This document shows positions 1 through 8,813 of a stretch of 34,729 nucleotides of DNA, piece after piece. The notes under the pieces were generated by a model that saw only the letters and a list, made by a program, of their open reading frames with translations, had not been told where the DNA came from and ran no database searches. The position numbers and the translations under genes are program-made. How positions within the stretch are numbered: position 1 is the first letter of the stretch; the number at the start of each line of letters is the position of its first letter. The DNA comes from Candidatus Eisenbacteria bacterium. Its GTDB lineage: Bacteria; Eisenbacteria; RBG-16-71-46; SZUA-252. The stretch is from assembly GCA_005893275.1 (NCBI GenBank), contig VBOW01000022.1:54950-89678 (forward strand). Reading direction: 5' to 3'.

Positions 1-199
1 GTGTGGGGGAGATTGCGGGGACGCTGAGGGTACGGAGCAACGATCCGGACGAGGGGGAATTGTCGGTATCGTTGACGGGGACGGGGTTGGTGCCGCCGGA
101 GATATCGGTTTCGCCGGGCTCGATGAGCGCGGCGTTGCTGACGGGGCAAACCGACACCCAGACCCTGACCATCTCCAACACAGGCGGCAACGACCTCTC
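1..199 (+). repeat. 199-bp exact direct repeat, copy 1 (cut by window edge)
   Basis: Bases 1-199 are identical, by base-by-base reading, to 1333-1531. Both copies lie in the giant CDS in the same frame and encode the end of an ASH module plus the first half of a BACON-like module. The left boundary is unknown because the window begins inside the repeat. Confidence 0.95.
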
Positions 200-3100
200 G
201 CTGCAGATCACCGTGCGGCGCTCGAATCCACCCCTTGGCTTGGGGCCCGGGCCGGCCGGGGCCAATCCCGGAGGGGCGACCTCGCAGTCGTCCCGCAGCG
301 ACGCTTCGGTGGCCGCGCGAATCGGCACGGACGACGCGGGGGCGGCGGTCCTCGTGATCCAGGACACCAGTGCCTGGGGTCTCGATATGGGTTCCTTCCT
401 TCTATCGCGCTTCGGCATCACGCCGACGGTGATTCGATCCGATCAGATCGCCTCAACCGATTTCACCGCCTACGATCTCGTCATCACGGTGGGAGATGAA
501 GGGCCCGACTATTACGGCGCCATCTCCGCGAACGTCGCCAAGTTCGAGGCCTTCCTGGCCGCCGGAGGCACCGTTCAGTATCAGCTCGCGACACAGGGCG
601 ATGACGTCTCCATCGCGAACGGGGTACTCGTTCGATATGGGAACCTCGAAAGGGTGAACCGGGTGCTGCTGCCCGACCATCCCATCGTGGCCGGCCTGCC
701 GGCGCTCCTCGCGGGGAATTTCGCCAATCATTGCACCATGACCCAACTCCCGGCCCGCGCGAAAGTCATCACCGAGACAGCCGTTTCCCACCTGCCGACG
801 ACCGTGGAGTACTCCGTCGGTCCGGGGAACGTGATCGCGACCGGCATGCCGTGGGAGTTTCTTTATCTCTTCGGGTACGAGCCCGGCCCCATGTTGTACC
901 AGGCAACGGCGTACTCGCTGTCCCTCGCCCACCCCCGTTGGATGAGAACCGCTCCGCCCACCGCCACCGTACCTCCTGGGGGGAGCGTGGATGTGGCGGT
1001 GACGTTCGACGCGAGCGGGCTGTTCGGAGGGGGCTACGACGCGTTGATACGGGTGGCGAGCAATGATCCGGACGAGCCTGAGGTGCGGGTGCCGGCGCGG
1101 CTGGAGGTGACGGGGGTGACGGATATCGAGCTCTCGAGCGCGGCGTTGAGCTATGGGTCGGTGTTCGTGGGGGGTTCGCGGCTGGATTCGCTGGTGGTGA
1201 CCAATGCGGGCACGGATCGGCTGGACGTGACGGAGGTGAGCTCGAGCCTCGCGGACTTTTTGGTATCGGTGGGGTCGTTCAGTTTGGATCCGGGGGAGCG
1301 TCGGGTGGTGATGGTGACGTTCCATCCGGGCAGTGTGGGGGAGATTGCGGGGACGCTGAGGGTACGGAGCAACGATCCGGACGAGGGGGAATTGTCGGTA
1401 TCGTTGACGGGGACGGGGTTGGTGCCGCCGGAGATATCGGTTTCGCCGGGCTCGATGAGCGCGGCGTTGCTGACGGGGCAAACCGACACCCAGACCCTGA
1501 CCATCTCCAACACAGGCGGCAACGACCTCTCCTTCAGGCTCTTCGCCCAAATGGCGGACTCCGGCGCGCCGGTCTCCTCGCTGCCGAGAACTGGGGGAAT
1601 CCCGTCTCCCGACCAGCAGCGCGTCGGCGTTGCCGCTGCGGTCGTCACCGGGCCCACGCCGAACGGAAGCAGCCCGTCGACCGGGCCCGTGGTCACGGCC
1701 GGGGAATACAGCGGGAGCTTTCTCAGGTTCGGTATCACGGACTATGGGGAGATCATGCCGTTCCAGTACCCCTTGGGGAACGAGCATTTGCGGATCGGGT
1801 CCTACTACTCAGGCTATACCGTGGCCTATTTCTCCTCCGGACAGGATCACGTGGCCTTCGCAGCGACCGCGAGCCGCAGCGGGATCGTTCCCGTTTCGTA
1901 TCAGGAATTGGTCAATACGCTGTCCGAGCTGGTTGTGCAGGTCGTGACACGGACGAGCGACGGGTCCCTGGAAATCAGGAGGCTCGTCAGCTTTCAGCGC
2001 GACCAAAAGCATGTTCGGATCGAGTCGAGGTTGAGGAATACCTCCGCGGTGCCGCTCACGAACGTGGTGTTCAAGGCCCATGCGGATTGGGACGTGGACG
2101 GCGATTTCGACGATGATGCCTGGGACTACGATCCCGCGCGGCACATGACGTACGCGTCGGACGTGAGATTCGTCGCGATTGCATCGGGACGGGCGCCGGA
2201 TCTCATGGACGCCTACGGCTGGAACGACTACGACACCCGCGCCACGACGGTGGACTACCCCTACGGGCCGATTCGCGGGCTGGACGGGATGGAGGTGCTG
2301 CACTTCGAGCTGGGCGACCTGGCGCCTTCGTCGTCGGCGGTGGTCGCGACGGCCTACGGGGCGGGGGACAATCTGGAGGAGCTCCAGCAGGTGATGACCC
2401 GCGCGGTCCTGCTCCCGTGGCTTTCGTTCCGTCCGGAGAGCGGAACGGTGCCGCCGGGCGCGTCGGCGAATGTCGCGGTCACGTTCAACGCGACCGGTCT
2501 TTTCGGTGGTGACTACCCGGCCGATATCGCGGTGGAGAACGATGACCCCACCGACTCGGAGGTCGACGTCCCGGCCGTCCTCCACGTGACGGCGATCCCA
2601 CTCATCCGAGTGGAACCTTCCGCTTTGGATTTCGGAACGGTCTTCCTGGGGTCGAGTCTCTCGAAGGACCTCACGGTCTTCAACGACGGCACGGATCGAC
2701 TATCCGTGACCGCGATGGCCTCCGACCGCACGGCGTATGTCCCCGATGCGTCGGCCTTCACCCTGGACCCAGGAGGCGCGCGCGTTGTCCATATGACGTT
2801 CACGCCGACAACAGACGGGAGCCAGCCGGCCACCTTCACGATCGAGCACAACGCGGCGGGATCGCGCACGACGGTCGCGCTGACAGGCACCGGCTTGGTG
2901 CCGCCCGTGATCTCGGTATCGCCGGTCTCGATTTACTCCGACCTGCCAACCGGTGGACGCCAGGATCACTCCATACTCGTGAGCAACGGGGGTGGAAGCG
3001 ATCTCCACTTCACCGTGACGACCTTCACCGGCGCAGCATCGGTTGCGGTGCGGGAGTCCGCGTCCTATGGAAAGGGTGAGATCGACCCCCGCGTCGGGGA

Positions 3101-6100
3101 CCCGGTCACAACCGGGTCCGGCGGGCCGGACCGATTCGGCTATACCTGGGCCGACAGCGACGAGCCCAACGGGCCGTCCTTCGGTTGGGTGGAAATCAGC
3201 GCGATAGGATCCGAGGTCCCCATATCCGGTGACGATGAGACCTCCTCACCCATTCCGATCGGGTTCCAGTTCAAGTTCTATGACACGACCTTCACGTCAT
3301 TCCAGGTCTGCACGAATGGGTTCCTGAGCTTCACCTCGTTTTCTTCGCCATTCACCAACCAGCCGCTGCCGAGCCTCGCGGCGCCGGAGAATCTGCTGGC
3401 TGCGTTTTGGGATGACCTGTTCGTCGGCCCCAGCTCCCGGGTGCTCACGCACACGGACGGATCGAGGATGGTCGTGGAGTTCCAAAATGTCCTTCTGCTG
3501 TCGGGCGCCGGGCCCTTCACCTTCGAGGTCATCCTGTTTCCGACCGGGACCATCTTGTACCAGTACCTCTCCATGGGAGGCCCCACGACCCTGGCCACCG
3601 TCGGATTCCAGAACGGCGCTCGGGATGACGGCGCGACGATCGCCTTCGACGCCCCGTATCTGCACGACCATCTGGCCATCCGGATCGCCTCGGCGCCCTC
3701 CTGGCTGCGCGTCGTGCCCGCGTCGGGAACCGTGCCTGCGGGGACCTCGGCTCCGGTCCAGGCGACCGTCGACGCGACCGGGGTCTTTCCGGGAGACTAC
3801 GCGGCCACGATCCGGTTCGGCAGCGACGATCCGGTTACGCCCAGCCTCAGCGTCCCGGTTACGCTCCACGCGCGCGGGGTGCCTCATCTCGAGGTCGATC
3901 CCATTTCGATCGACTTCGGCAACGTCTTCGTGGGCCAGAGCGCCACCCGATCGCTCACCATCCGAAACATGGGGACCGATGTCCTGACGGTGACCTCGAT
4001 CGGGGCCAGTGCCTCCGAGTACACGGCCAGCCCATCCGCGTTCAGTCTTCCCGCCCTCCAGAGCCTCGAGGTCCTGGTCACCTTCACGCCTGCCGCCGCG
4101 GGAACCAGGGGAAGCACCCTCACGATTCTGAGCAATGATCCGAGCTCTCCCCACGTCGTCTCGCTCGCGGCCTCCGCGCTGATCCCACCGGTAGTGGGGG
4201 TCAGTCCGCGAGAGATCGTGGCGGCGGCCTTGCCCGGCGGGCAGAAGGTCAAGACGCTCCGAGTGTGCAACACGGGCGGGAGCGGGCTCGATTTCACCGT
4301 CCCGTCTCCTCTGCTGACGGTCCCCGCCGTTGCTTCGGGGAGCTACGTGGGAAACGGGAAAGGAAGCCAGGATCCCCGTTCGGGCATCCTCGGAACCGGG
4401 GGCCCCGACGCCTTCGGACACGTCTGGACGGATAGTGACGATCCTGGAGGGCCGACCTTCCGGTGGATCGATATCACCTCGACGGGCACGAGGGTCCCGT
4501 TCGGATCGAACGAGGACGATCGAACCCTGGGTCCTTTCCCGATCGGGTTCGGGGTTCCGTTTTTCGGCGCGACCTTTGATTCGTTCCGCGTCAGCACGAA
4601 CGGGTGGGTGAGCTTCACGAGCGACGACAGCGGGTTCGACAACCAGCCTCTGCCCAATTCCCATCGCGGCGTGCCCGAAAACCTTCTCGCAATCTGCTGG
4701 GATGACCTGGTGCTTCGGGATGACGTAGGGAGCAGTGTCTACTTCCGGAATGACGGGGCAAAGCTGATCATTCAATTCAATAATTTGCGGCCGTTCAACC
4801 TGTTTTCGCCGGCGCTGTATACGTTTGAAGTCTTCCTCTATCCCAGCGGGGCTGTCCAGTATCAGTACCTCACGGTCGGCTCTCCTCTCAGTGGGGTCAC
4901 GGTCGGGATCCAGAACGCCGCGCGGGATGACGGGCTCACCGTGTCATTCAATTCGGCCTACCTTCACGGCAATCTGGCCATTCTTTTCACCGAGCCCCCT
5001 CGATGGATCGAGGTGTCCCCCAGCGCGGGGGTCGTTCCCACCGGGGGCTGTGTCGATCTCGCGGTTCACCTCGATGCCTCGCAGCTGGCGCCTGCGGACT
5101 ACTCGGCCGCCATCTCCGTGATGAGCAACGACCCGAGCAATCCGCGCATCGTGAGCAACGTCCTCTTCCACGTTGGATCGATCGACGCGGTGGCCGCGGA
5201 TGTGGATCCCAACACGCTCAACCTCGATAGCAACGGCCGATTCATACACGCGTCTCTGGAGCTTCCCGCGGGGTTGGATCCGAATCGGACCGTGCTCTCC
5301 ACGGTCCGATTCCAGGGACAGGTTCCCTGCAGTCAAGACGCGCTTGCCATCGGGGATTTCAACCATGATGGGATCGCAGATCTGAGATTCCAGTTCGATC
5401 GGGCTGCCGTGGAGGCGATCCTAACCGAGGGGGACCCGGTTCCCGTGACCGTCACGGGAGAGATCGAGGATACGATCTATTTCGTGGCGAGGCACAACCT
5501 TCGCGTGATCCGGCCCCGGGTGCACGCCCCCAATGGCGGTGAGACCTTGGTTTCCGGCGGGGGATTCCAGATCACGTGGAGTAATCCCGAAGGCTGGCAC
5601 GTCGACCATGCCGACCTCTACTACACGACCGACGATGGGGTTTCCTGGACTCTGATTGCCCAAGGAGTCATCGGACAGAGCTACGTGTGGCCGGTGCCCG
5701 CGGTACCATCGAGCGCCGCGCGTGTGCGCGTTTACCTCTATGATGCCGCGGGAATCATGGGCTACGATTCGAGCGACGGCGTATTCAGGATTACGCAGAT
5801 CACGGCGGTTGCTTCGGAAGAGGCGGCTCCGCCGGCCGTCCACGCGCTCTTCCAGAACAGCCCCAACCCCTTCAACCCGACCACGAGCATCCGCTTCGAC
5901 CTCCCTGTTCCTTCGTCGGTCCTGCTCATGGTCTACGACATCCAGGGTCGGACGGTCCAAACGCTGCTCCGGGGGTGGATGCCCGCGGGAAGACACAGGG
6001 CCACGTGGGATGGCCGCGACGACCGCGGACAAGACGTGGCTTCTGGGATTTACTACTACCGCCTCTGGGCCGGGGGATTTCAGGCAAACAAGCGAATGCT

Positions 6101-6113
6101 CTTGTTGAAGTAG
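1..6113 (+). CDS. Giant secreted multi-domain surface protein, 5'-truncated by the window edge
   Basis: Frame is open from base 3 to the TAG at 6111. The gene continues left of the window: the second copy of the internal repeat shows that the GTG at 3 is the Val of an internal PGSVGEIAG segment. Visible residues (about 2036) are modular. ASH/choice-of-anchor-D-like modules lie at about 372-475, 865-965 and 1294-1395. BACON-like halves of the type 'SNTGGNDL' and 'WL..P.SGTVP.G' recur around large guest domains. Guest 1 (about 68-312) looks ThuA/amidotransferase-like; guest 2 (about 513-803) is unrecognised; guests 3 and 4 (about 1004-1233 and 1435-1665) are paralogous, nidogen-like folds. After about 1727 come a cohesin/dockerin-like segment (GDFNHDGIADL), an Ig-like PNGGE domain, and a terminal FlgD-Ig-like sorting domain (NSPNPFNPTTSIRF, about 1860-2036). 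Probably exported and cell-surface anchored; the substrate or partner is unknown. Confidence 0.85.
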   Translation, partial: VGEIAGTLRVRSNDPDEGELSVSLTGTGLVPPEISVSPGSMSAALLTGQTDTQTLTISNTGGNDLSLQITVRRSNPPLGLGPGPAGANPGGATSQSSRSDASVAARIGTDDAGAAVLVIQDTSAWGLDMGSFLLSRFGITPTVIRSDQIASTDFTAYDLVITVGDEGPDYYGAISANVAKFEAFLAAGGTVQYQLATQGDDVSIANGVLVRYGNLERVNRVLLPDHPIVAGLPALLAGNFANHCTMTQLPARAKVITETAVSHLPTTVEYSVGPGNVIATGMPWEFLYLFGYEPGPMLYQATAYSLSLAHPRWMRTAPPTATVPPGGSVDVAVTFDASGLFGGGYDALIRVASNDPDEPEVRVPARLEVTGVTDIELSSAALSYGSVFVGGSRLDSLVVTNAGTDRLDVTEVSSSLADFLVSVGSFSLDPGERRVVMVTFHPGSVGEIAGTLRVRSNDPDEGELSVSLTGTGLVPPEISVSPGSMSAALLTGQTDTQTLTISNTGGNDLSFRLFAQMADSGAPVSSLPRTGGIPSPDQQRVGVAAAVVTGPTPNGSSPSTGPVVTAGEYSGSFLRFGITDYGEIMPFQYPLGNEHLRIGSYYSGYTVAYFSSGQDHVAFAATASRSGIVPVSYQELVNTLSELVVQVVTRTSDGSLEIRRLVSFQRDQKHVRIESRLRNTSAVPLTNVVFKAHADWDVDGDFDDDAWDYDPARHMTYASDVRFVAIASGRAPDLMDAYGWNDYDTRATTVDYPYGPIRGLDGMEVLHFELGDLAPSSSAVVATAYGAGDNLEELQQVMTRAVLLPWLSFRPESGTVPPGASANVAVTFNATGLFGGDYPADIAVENDDPTDSEVDVPAVLHVTAIPLIRVEPSALDFGTVFLGSSLSKDLTVFNDGTDRLSVTAMASDRTAYVPDASAFTLDPGGARVVHMTFTPTTDGSQPATFTIEHNAAGSRTTVALTGTGLVPPVISVSPVSIYSDLPTGGRQDHSILVSNGGGSDLHFTVTTFTGAASVAVRESASYGKGEIDPRVGDPVTTGSGGPDRFGYTWADSDEPNGPSFGWVEISAIGSEVPISGDDETSSPIPIGFQFKFYDTTFTSFQVCTNGFLSFTSFSSPFTNQPLPSLAAPENLLAAFWDDLFVGPSSRVLTHTDGSRMVVEFQNVLLLSGAGPFTFEVILFPTGTILYQYLSMGGPTTLATVGFQNGARDDGATIAFDAPYLHDHLAIRIASAPSWLRVVPASGTVPAGTSAPVQATVDATGVFPGDYAATIRFGSDDPVTPSLSVPVTLHARGVPHLEVDPISIDFGNVFVGQSATRSLTIRNMGTDVLTVTSIGASASEYTASPSAFSLPALQSLEVLVTFTPAAAGTRGSTLTILSNDPSSPHVVSLAASALIPPVVGVSPREIVAAALPGGQKVKTLRVCNTGGSGLDFTVPSPLLTVPAVASGSYVGNGKGSQDPRSGILGTGGPDAFGHVWTDSDDPGGPTFRWIDITSTGTRVPFGSNEDDRTLGPFPIGFGVPFFGATFDSFRVSTNGWVSFTSDDSGFDNQPLPNSHRGVPENLLAICWDDLVLRDDVGSSVYFRNDGAKLIIQFNNLRPFNLFSPALYTFEVFLYPSGAVQYQYLTVGSPLSGVTVGIQNAARDDGLTVSFNSAYLHGNLAILFTEPPRWIEVSPSAGVVPTGGCVDLAVHLDASQLAPADYSAAISVMSNDPSNPRIVSNVLFHVGSIDAVAADVDPNTLNLDSNGRFIHASLELPAGLDPNRTVLSTVRFQGQVPCSQDALAIGDFNHDGIADLRFQFDRAAVEAILTEGDPVPVTVTGEIEDTIYFVARHNLRVIRPRVHAPNGGETLVSGGGFQITWSNPEGWHVDHADLYYTTDDGVSWTLIAQGVIGQSYVWPVPAVPSSAARVRVYLYDAAGIMGYDSSDGVFRITQITAVASEEAAPPAVHALFQNSPNPFNPTTSIRFDLPVPSSVLLMVYDIQGRTVQTLLRGWMPAGRHRATWDGRDDRGQDVASGIYYYRLWAGGFQANKRMLLLK
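1333..1531 (+). repeat. 199-bp exact direct repeat, copy 2
   Basis: Second copy of bases 1-199, offset 1332 bp. Divergence starts at 200/1532, where each copy runs into a different guest domain. The copy sits in a tract (about 985-1490) with strongly G-ending codons (GTG, GCG, GGG, ACG, CTG), unlike the C-ending codons of the rest of the gene. Confidence 0.95.
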
Positions 6114-6146
6114 GTGTTGCGAGGCGGGAGGGCTGGACGGCGGCAC

Positions 6147-6170
6147 GCCGAAGCTCTATTTTGCTTCGGC
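6147..6170 (+). terminator. Hairpin after giant surface-protein gene
   Basis: GCCGAAGC (6147-6154) and GCTTCGGC (6163-6170) form a perfect 8-bp stem around the 8-nt loop TCTATTTT, 34 bases past the stop codon. There is no U-tract after it, so it is a terminator-like hairpin rather than a textbook intrinsic terminator. Confidence 0.5.
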
Positions 6171-6174
6171 TGCG

Positions 6175-6194
6175 GTTGACGCCGCGGCGTCAAC
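6175..6194. promoter_or_regulatory. 20-bp perfect palindrome directly before the patatin start
   Basis: Half-site GTTGACGCCG is followed at once by its exact reverse complement, ending 3 bases before the ATG at 6198. It occupies the place where a Shine-Dalgarno sequence would lie, and none is visible there. It could be a repressor operator or an mRNA hairpin that hides the start codon. Confidence 0.45.
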
Positions 6195-6197
6195 GCC

Positions 6198-8225
6198 ATG
6201 AGCGACCCTTACCGGAACCCCACGAGAGAATGTGATCTCGTCATGAAAGGCGGGATCACGAGCGGCCTCGTCTACCCGCAGGCTCTCCTCGAGCTGGCTC
6301 AGGAGTACCGGTTCCGATCCATCGGAGGCACATCGGCCGGCGCGATGGCGGCCTCTCTGGCCGCGGCGGCCGAGTATGGACGTGAGCCTTCGGATCCGAA
6401 AGGGAAGGGCGGTTTCGAGAAGCTGCGGGATCTGGACGAGTGGCTTTCCACGGGCCGGAATCTTCTCAGCCTCTTCCAGCCGAGTCGATCCACAGCCGCA
6501 TTGTATCGAGTGCTGCTCGCACTGAACGAGGAAGCGAGCCGTTCCGCCGGGCGTCTCTCGAAGGTCCGCCCGCATGCCGGTCGCATTTGGGCGGGACGCC
6601 TCAGGCGGCTCCTCGTGCTGCGAAAGGACGCGGTCAGCTTCTGGGCAGGTGGGATTTCGGGCGGGGCGCTCGGCCTGGCCCTCGCGTCTTGCGTCTTGCG
6701 GTCCGTGTTCCCGCACAGCGGCAGCTCCCTCGCGCTCGCGGCCTCGCTCGCCATCGTGATCAGCGGCTTCTCCCTTGGGCTGGTCGGCGCAATCCTCGGA
6801 AGCGGCTTGCACCTCTTCCGGATCGCGACCGGGCATTTGCCCAGGAATCATTTCGGCTTGTGCACCGGGCGAAAAGATTCAGAGTCGCCCTCCTCTCCCG
6901 ATGTCCTCACGGATTGGCTGAGCGCACGGATCAATGACCTCGCCGGGTTGGATCCCAACGGCCCGCCTCTCACCTTTGGGGATCTCCAACGAAAGGGCCT
7001 GTCCTTCCGGGAAGGAGGCACCGGCGGCGGGGAGCAAAGCATCGATCTCCGAATGATCGCGACGGACCTGAGCCACAACCAACCCTACGTGCTCCCCTTC
7101 GAGCAGCAGCTATTCCTGTTCCAGGAAGAGGAGATGCGCCGCTTCTTCCCAGCCAACATCGTGGAGAGAATGACCCACGCGAAAAGATCGGAACGCGTTT
7201 CCCTGGAAAGGCTACCCGGGGTTCATTTCGTGCCGGATGCCGCGGATCTCCCCATCGTCTTCGCAGCGCGCCTCAGCATGAGCTTTCCCGCGCTGCTGAG
7301 CGCGGTTCCCCTCTACACGATCCGACAGTCCGCCTTTGAGATTCGACGCGTGGGGGAGAGGGTTGTCCTCGAGCATCCGGACGAAGACCTCCAGGAGAAT
7401 CTCTTCAGCGACGGGGGGATCGCGAGCAATTTCCCGATCCATTTCTTCGATCGATGGCTCCCCGGCCGTCCGACATTCGGGATTAATCTGACCCAGATGC
7501 CCGAGGAATCATTTGAAGCGGAGTTGCCCGTCACCACGCAGAGGGGCGTGACCTCCAGAAAGATACTCCGGGCGGAGTGCTTCAGTCGTGTGTCGTCCGA
7601 GTCGCCCGGGGAGGACCCCGAGTTCGTGCGATCGGTCTATCTTCCCAAAGCGAATGCCCCGCGGCGCCCGGAGTGGGTGTCGATCAAGAGCCTCGCGGAA
7701 TTTTTCGGTGCGGTCTGGACGACCGCGCAGAATCATCGCGACAGGACGCAGGCGATGCTCCCCAGCTATCGGGACCGGATCGTGAACATCCGCTTCTCTC
7801 GAGGCGAGGGCGGCCTGAATTTGGCGATGGGGTCCGACCGGATCGAAAGTATTCGAAGGAAGGGGCGGGCGGCGGGAAAGATGCTTCGCAACTTCACCTT
7901 CGATGAGCACCGCTGGGTCCGCTTCCTGGTCCTGTTGGACGAGCTCGAGGCGGAGCTTTTCAAGCTGAGGGAGCGGTTTGCGACGCCTCTCCCGTACGAG
8001 GATCTCCTCATCGATGGGGTGGCGCGCGGGCATCCTTATCCACGGTCCGTCGCGTGGCGACAGGAAGCGCTCGCACGAATGGAGTTTCTCCTGCACATGG
8101 TCGGGCAATGGGAGGACCGGCAGGTCACGTGGAGCGCGAGCCACCCCGGTTGGGGCGACGCGCGCTTTTTCGAAAAGGACGGTCCTAAGCCCGAGGGTTC
8201 CCTTCGAGTGACCCCTAAGGTCTAG
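6198..8225 (+). CDS. Patatin-like phospholipase with inserted membrane hairpin
   Basis: 675 aa. The patatin fold is shown by the glycine-rich oxyanion segment near the N-terminus (MKGGITSGLVYP), the nucleophile elbow GTSAG with Ser46, and the catalytic Asp405 in DGGIASNFP. The Ser/Asp dyad hydrolyses acyl esters of phospholipids or neutral lipids. Unusually, about 360 residues separate Ser and Asp. This stretch holds two hydrophobic segments (about 145-172 and 176-208) that would form a transmembrane hairpin, so the enzyme is probably membrane-attached. The C-terminal 200 residues are charged, of unknown role. ATG at 6198 is the only start close to the conserved N-terminus; no ribosome-binding site is visible because the palindrome occupies it. 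A PH-domain membrane protein follows after 45 bp, probably in the same transcript. The lipid substrate is unknown. Confidence 0.88.
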   Translation: MSDPYRNPTRECDLVMKGGITSGLVYPQALLELAQEYRFRSIGGTSAGAMAASLAAAAEYGREPSDPKGKGGFEKLRDLDEWLSTGRNLLSLFQPSRSTAALYRVLLALNEEASRSAGRLSKVRPHAGRIWAGRLRRLLVLRKDAVSFWAGGISGGALGLALASCVLRSVFPHSGSSLALAASLAIVISGFSLGLVGAILGSGLHLFRIATGHLPRNHFGLCTGRKDSESPSSPDVLTDWLSARINDLAGLDPNGPPLTFGDLQRKGLSFREGGTGGGEQSIDLRMIATDLSHNQPYVLPFEQQLFLFQEEEMRRFFPANIVERMTHAKRSERVSLERLPGVHFVPDAADLPIVFAARLSMSFPALLSAVPLYTIRQSAFEIRRVGERVVLEHPDEDLQENLFSDGGIASNFPIHFFDRWLPGRPTFGINLTQMPEESFEAELPVTTQRGVTSRKILRAECFSRVSSESPGEDPEFVRSVYLPKANAPRRPEWVSIKSLAEFFGAVWTTAQNHRDRTQAMLPSYRDRIVNIRFSRGEGGLNLAMGSDRIESIRRKGRAAGKMLRNFTFDEHRWVRFLVLLDELEAELFKLRERFATPLPYEDLLIDGVARGHPYPRSVAWRQEALARMEFLLHMVGQWEDRQVTWSASHPGWGDARFFEKDGPKPEGSLRVTPKV

Positions 8226-8270
8226 GGAAGGAGCCGATACGCACCGCGGGGCCGGAAACGGAGGAGGGTC

Positions 8271-8774
8271 TTGAGCTACGTTGATAAGAATCTCATTCCA
8301 GGAGAAACAATCCTATACAGGACCAAGCTTCACTGGGTGGTGCTCCTCTGGCCCGTGCTGGTGGGCTCGTTCCTCGGTCTGGCATCCCTGGTCCTGATTT
8401 TCGGCGCGGTCGGGGCCCGCGCCGGCGACCATCAGTCCCATGCCGTCGCGACGGGCGCTGGACTGTTCTTCCTCCTGGTTGCCGCCGCGATCACAGGGTT
8501 TGGGATTCTTCGACGAAACGCGACGGAGATTGCGGTGACGAACAAGCGAGTTCTCATCAAGACGGGGCTTCTCAGCCGGCGCACCATCGAATTGCTTATC
8601 TCGAAGATTGAAAGCATCGGCGTCGACGAGTCTCCCTTCGGAAGAATCCTCGGCTTCGGAACGGTGATCGTGCGCGGTACGGGTGGAACCCCTGAGTCGT
8701 TCGACCGGATTGCCCATCCTCTGGAGTTCAGAAGGCAGGTGCACGGCCAAGTGGATCCGGCGCAGGGGCGCTAG
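8271..8774 (+). CDS. Bacterial PH-domain (bPH2/YdbS-type) membrane protein
   Basis: 167 aa. Start is TTG at 8271, chosen for the strong ribosome-binding site GGAGGAGGG just upstream and for the family-typical N-terminus MSYVDKNLIPGE. Two transmembrane helices (about 17-45 and 61-80) precede a compact PH-like beta domain (about 84-160) with the usual 'T.NKRVLIKTGLLSRRT.EL...KIESI' core and 'GFGTVIVRGTGG'. Proteins of this family (DUF304) sit in the inner membrane with the PH domain in the cytoplasm; their ligands are mostly unknown. The position 45 bp after the patatin gene suggests joint transcription and a lipid-related role, which is inference. Confidence 0.88.
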   Translation: MSYVDKNLIPGETILYRTKLHWVVLLWPVLVGSFLGLASLVLIFGAVGARAGDHQSHAVATGAGLFFLLVAAAITGFGILRRNATEIAVTNKRVLIKTGLLSRRTIELLISKIESIGVDESPFGRILGFGTVIVRGTGGTPESFDRIAHPLEFRRQVHGQVDPAQGR

Positions 8775-8813
8775 AGCGCACGCGCGCATGCCCCTCACCC
8801 CCCGAGTCCATCC

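Noticed and set aside
3-5. GTG at base 3 as a true start of the giant gene
   Set aside because: The identical copy at 1335 shows this GTG is an internal Val codon in a PGSVGEIAG segment; the gene extends left of the window.
453-2585. Long minus-strand open frames opposite the giant gene
   Set aside because: They are Arg/His-rich mirror frames expected in GC-rich coding DNA; the plus frame has clear domains throughout.
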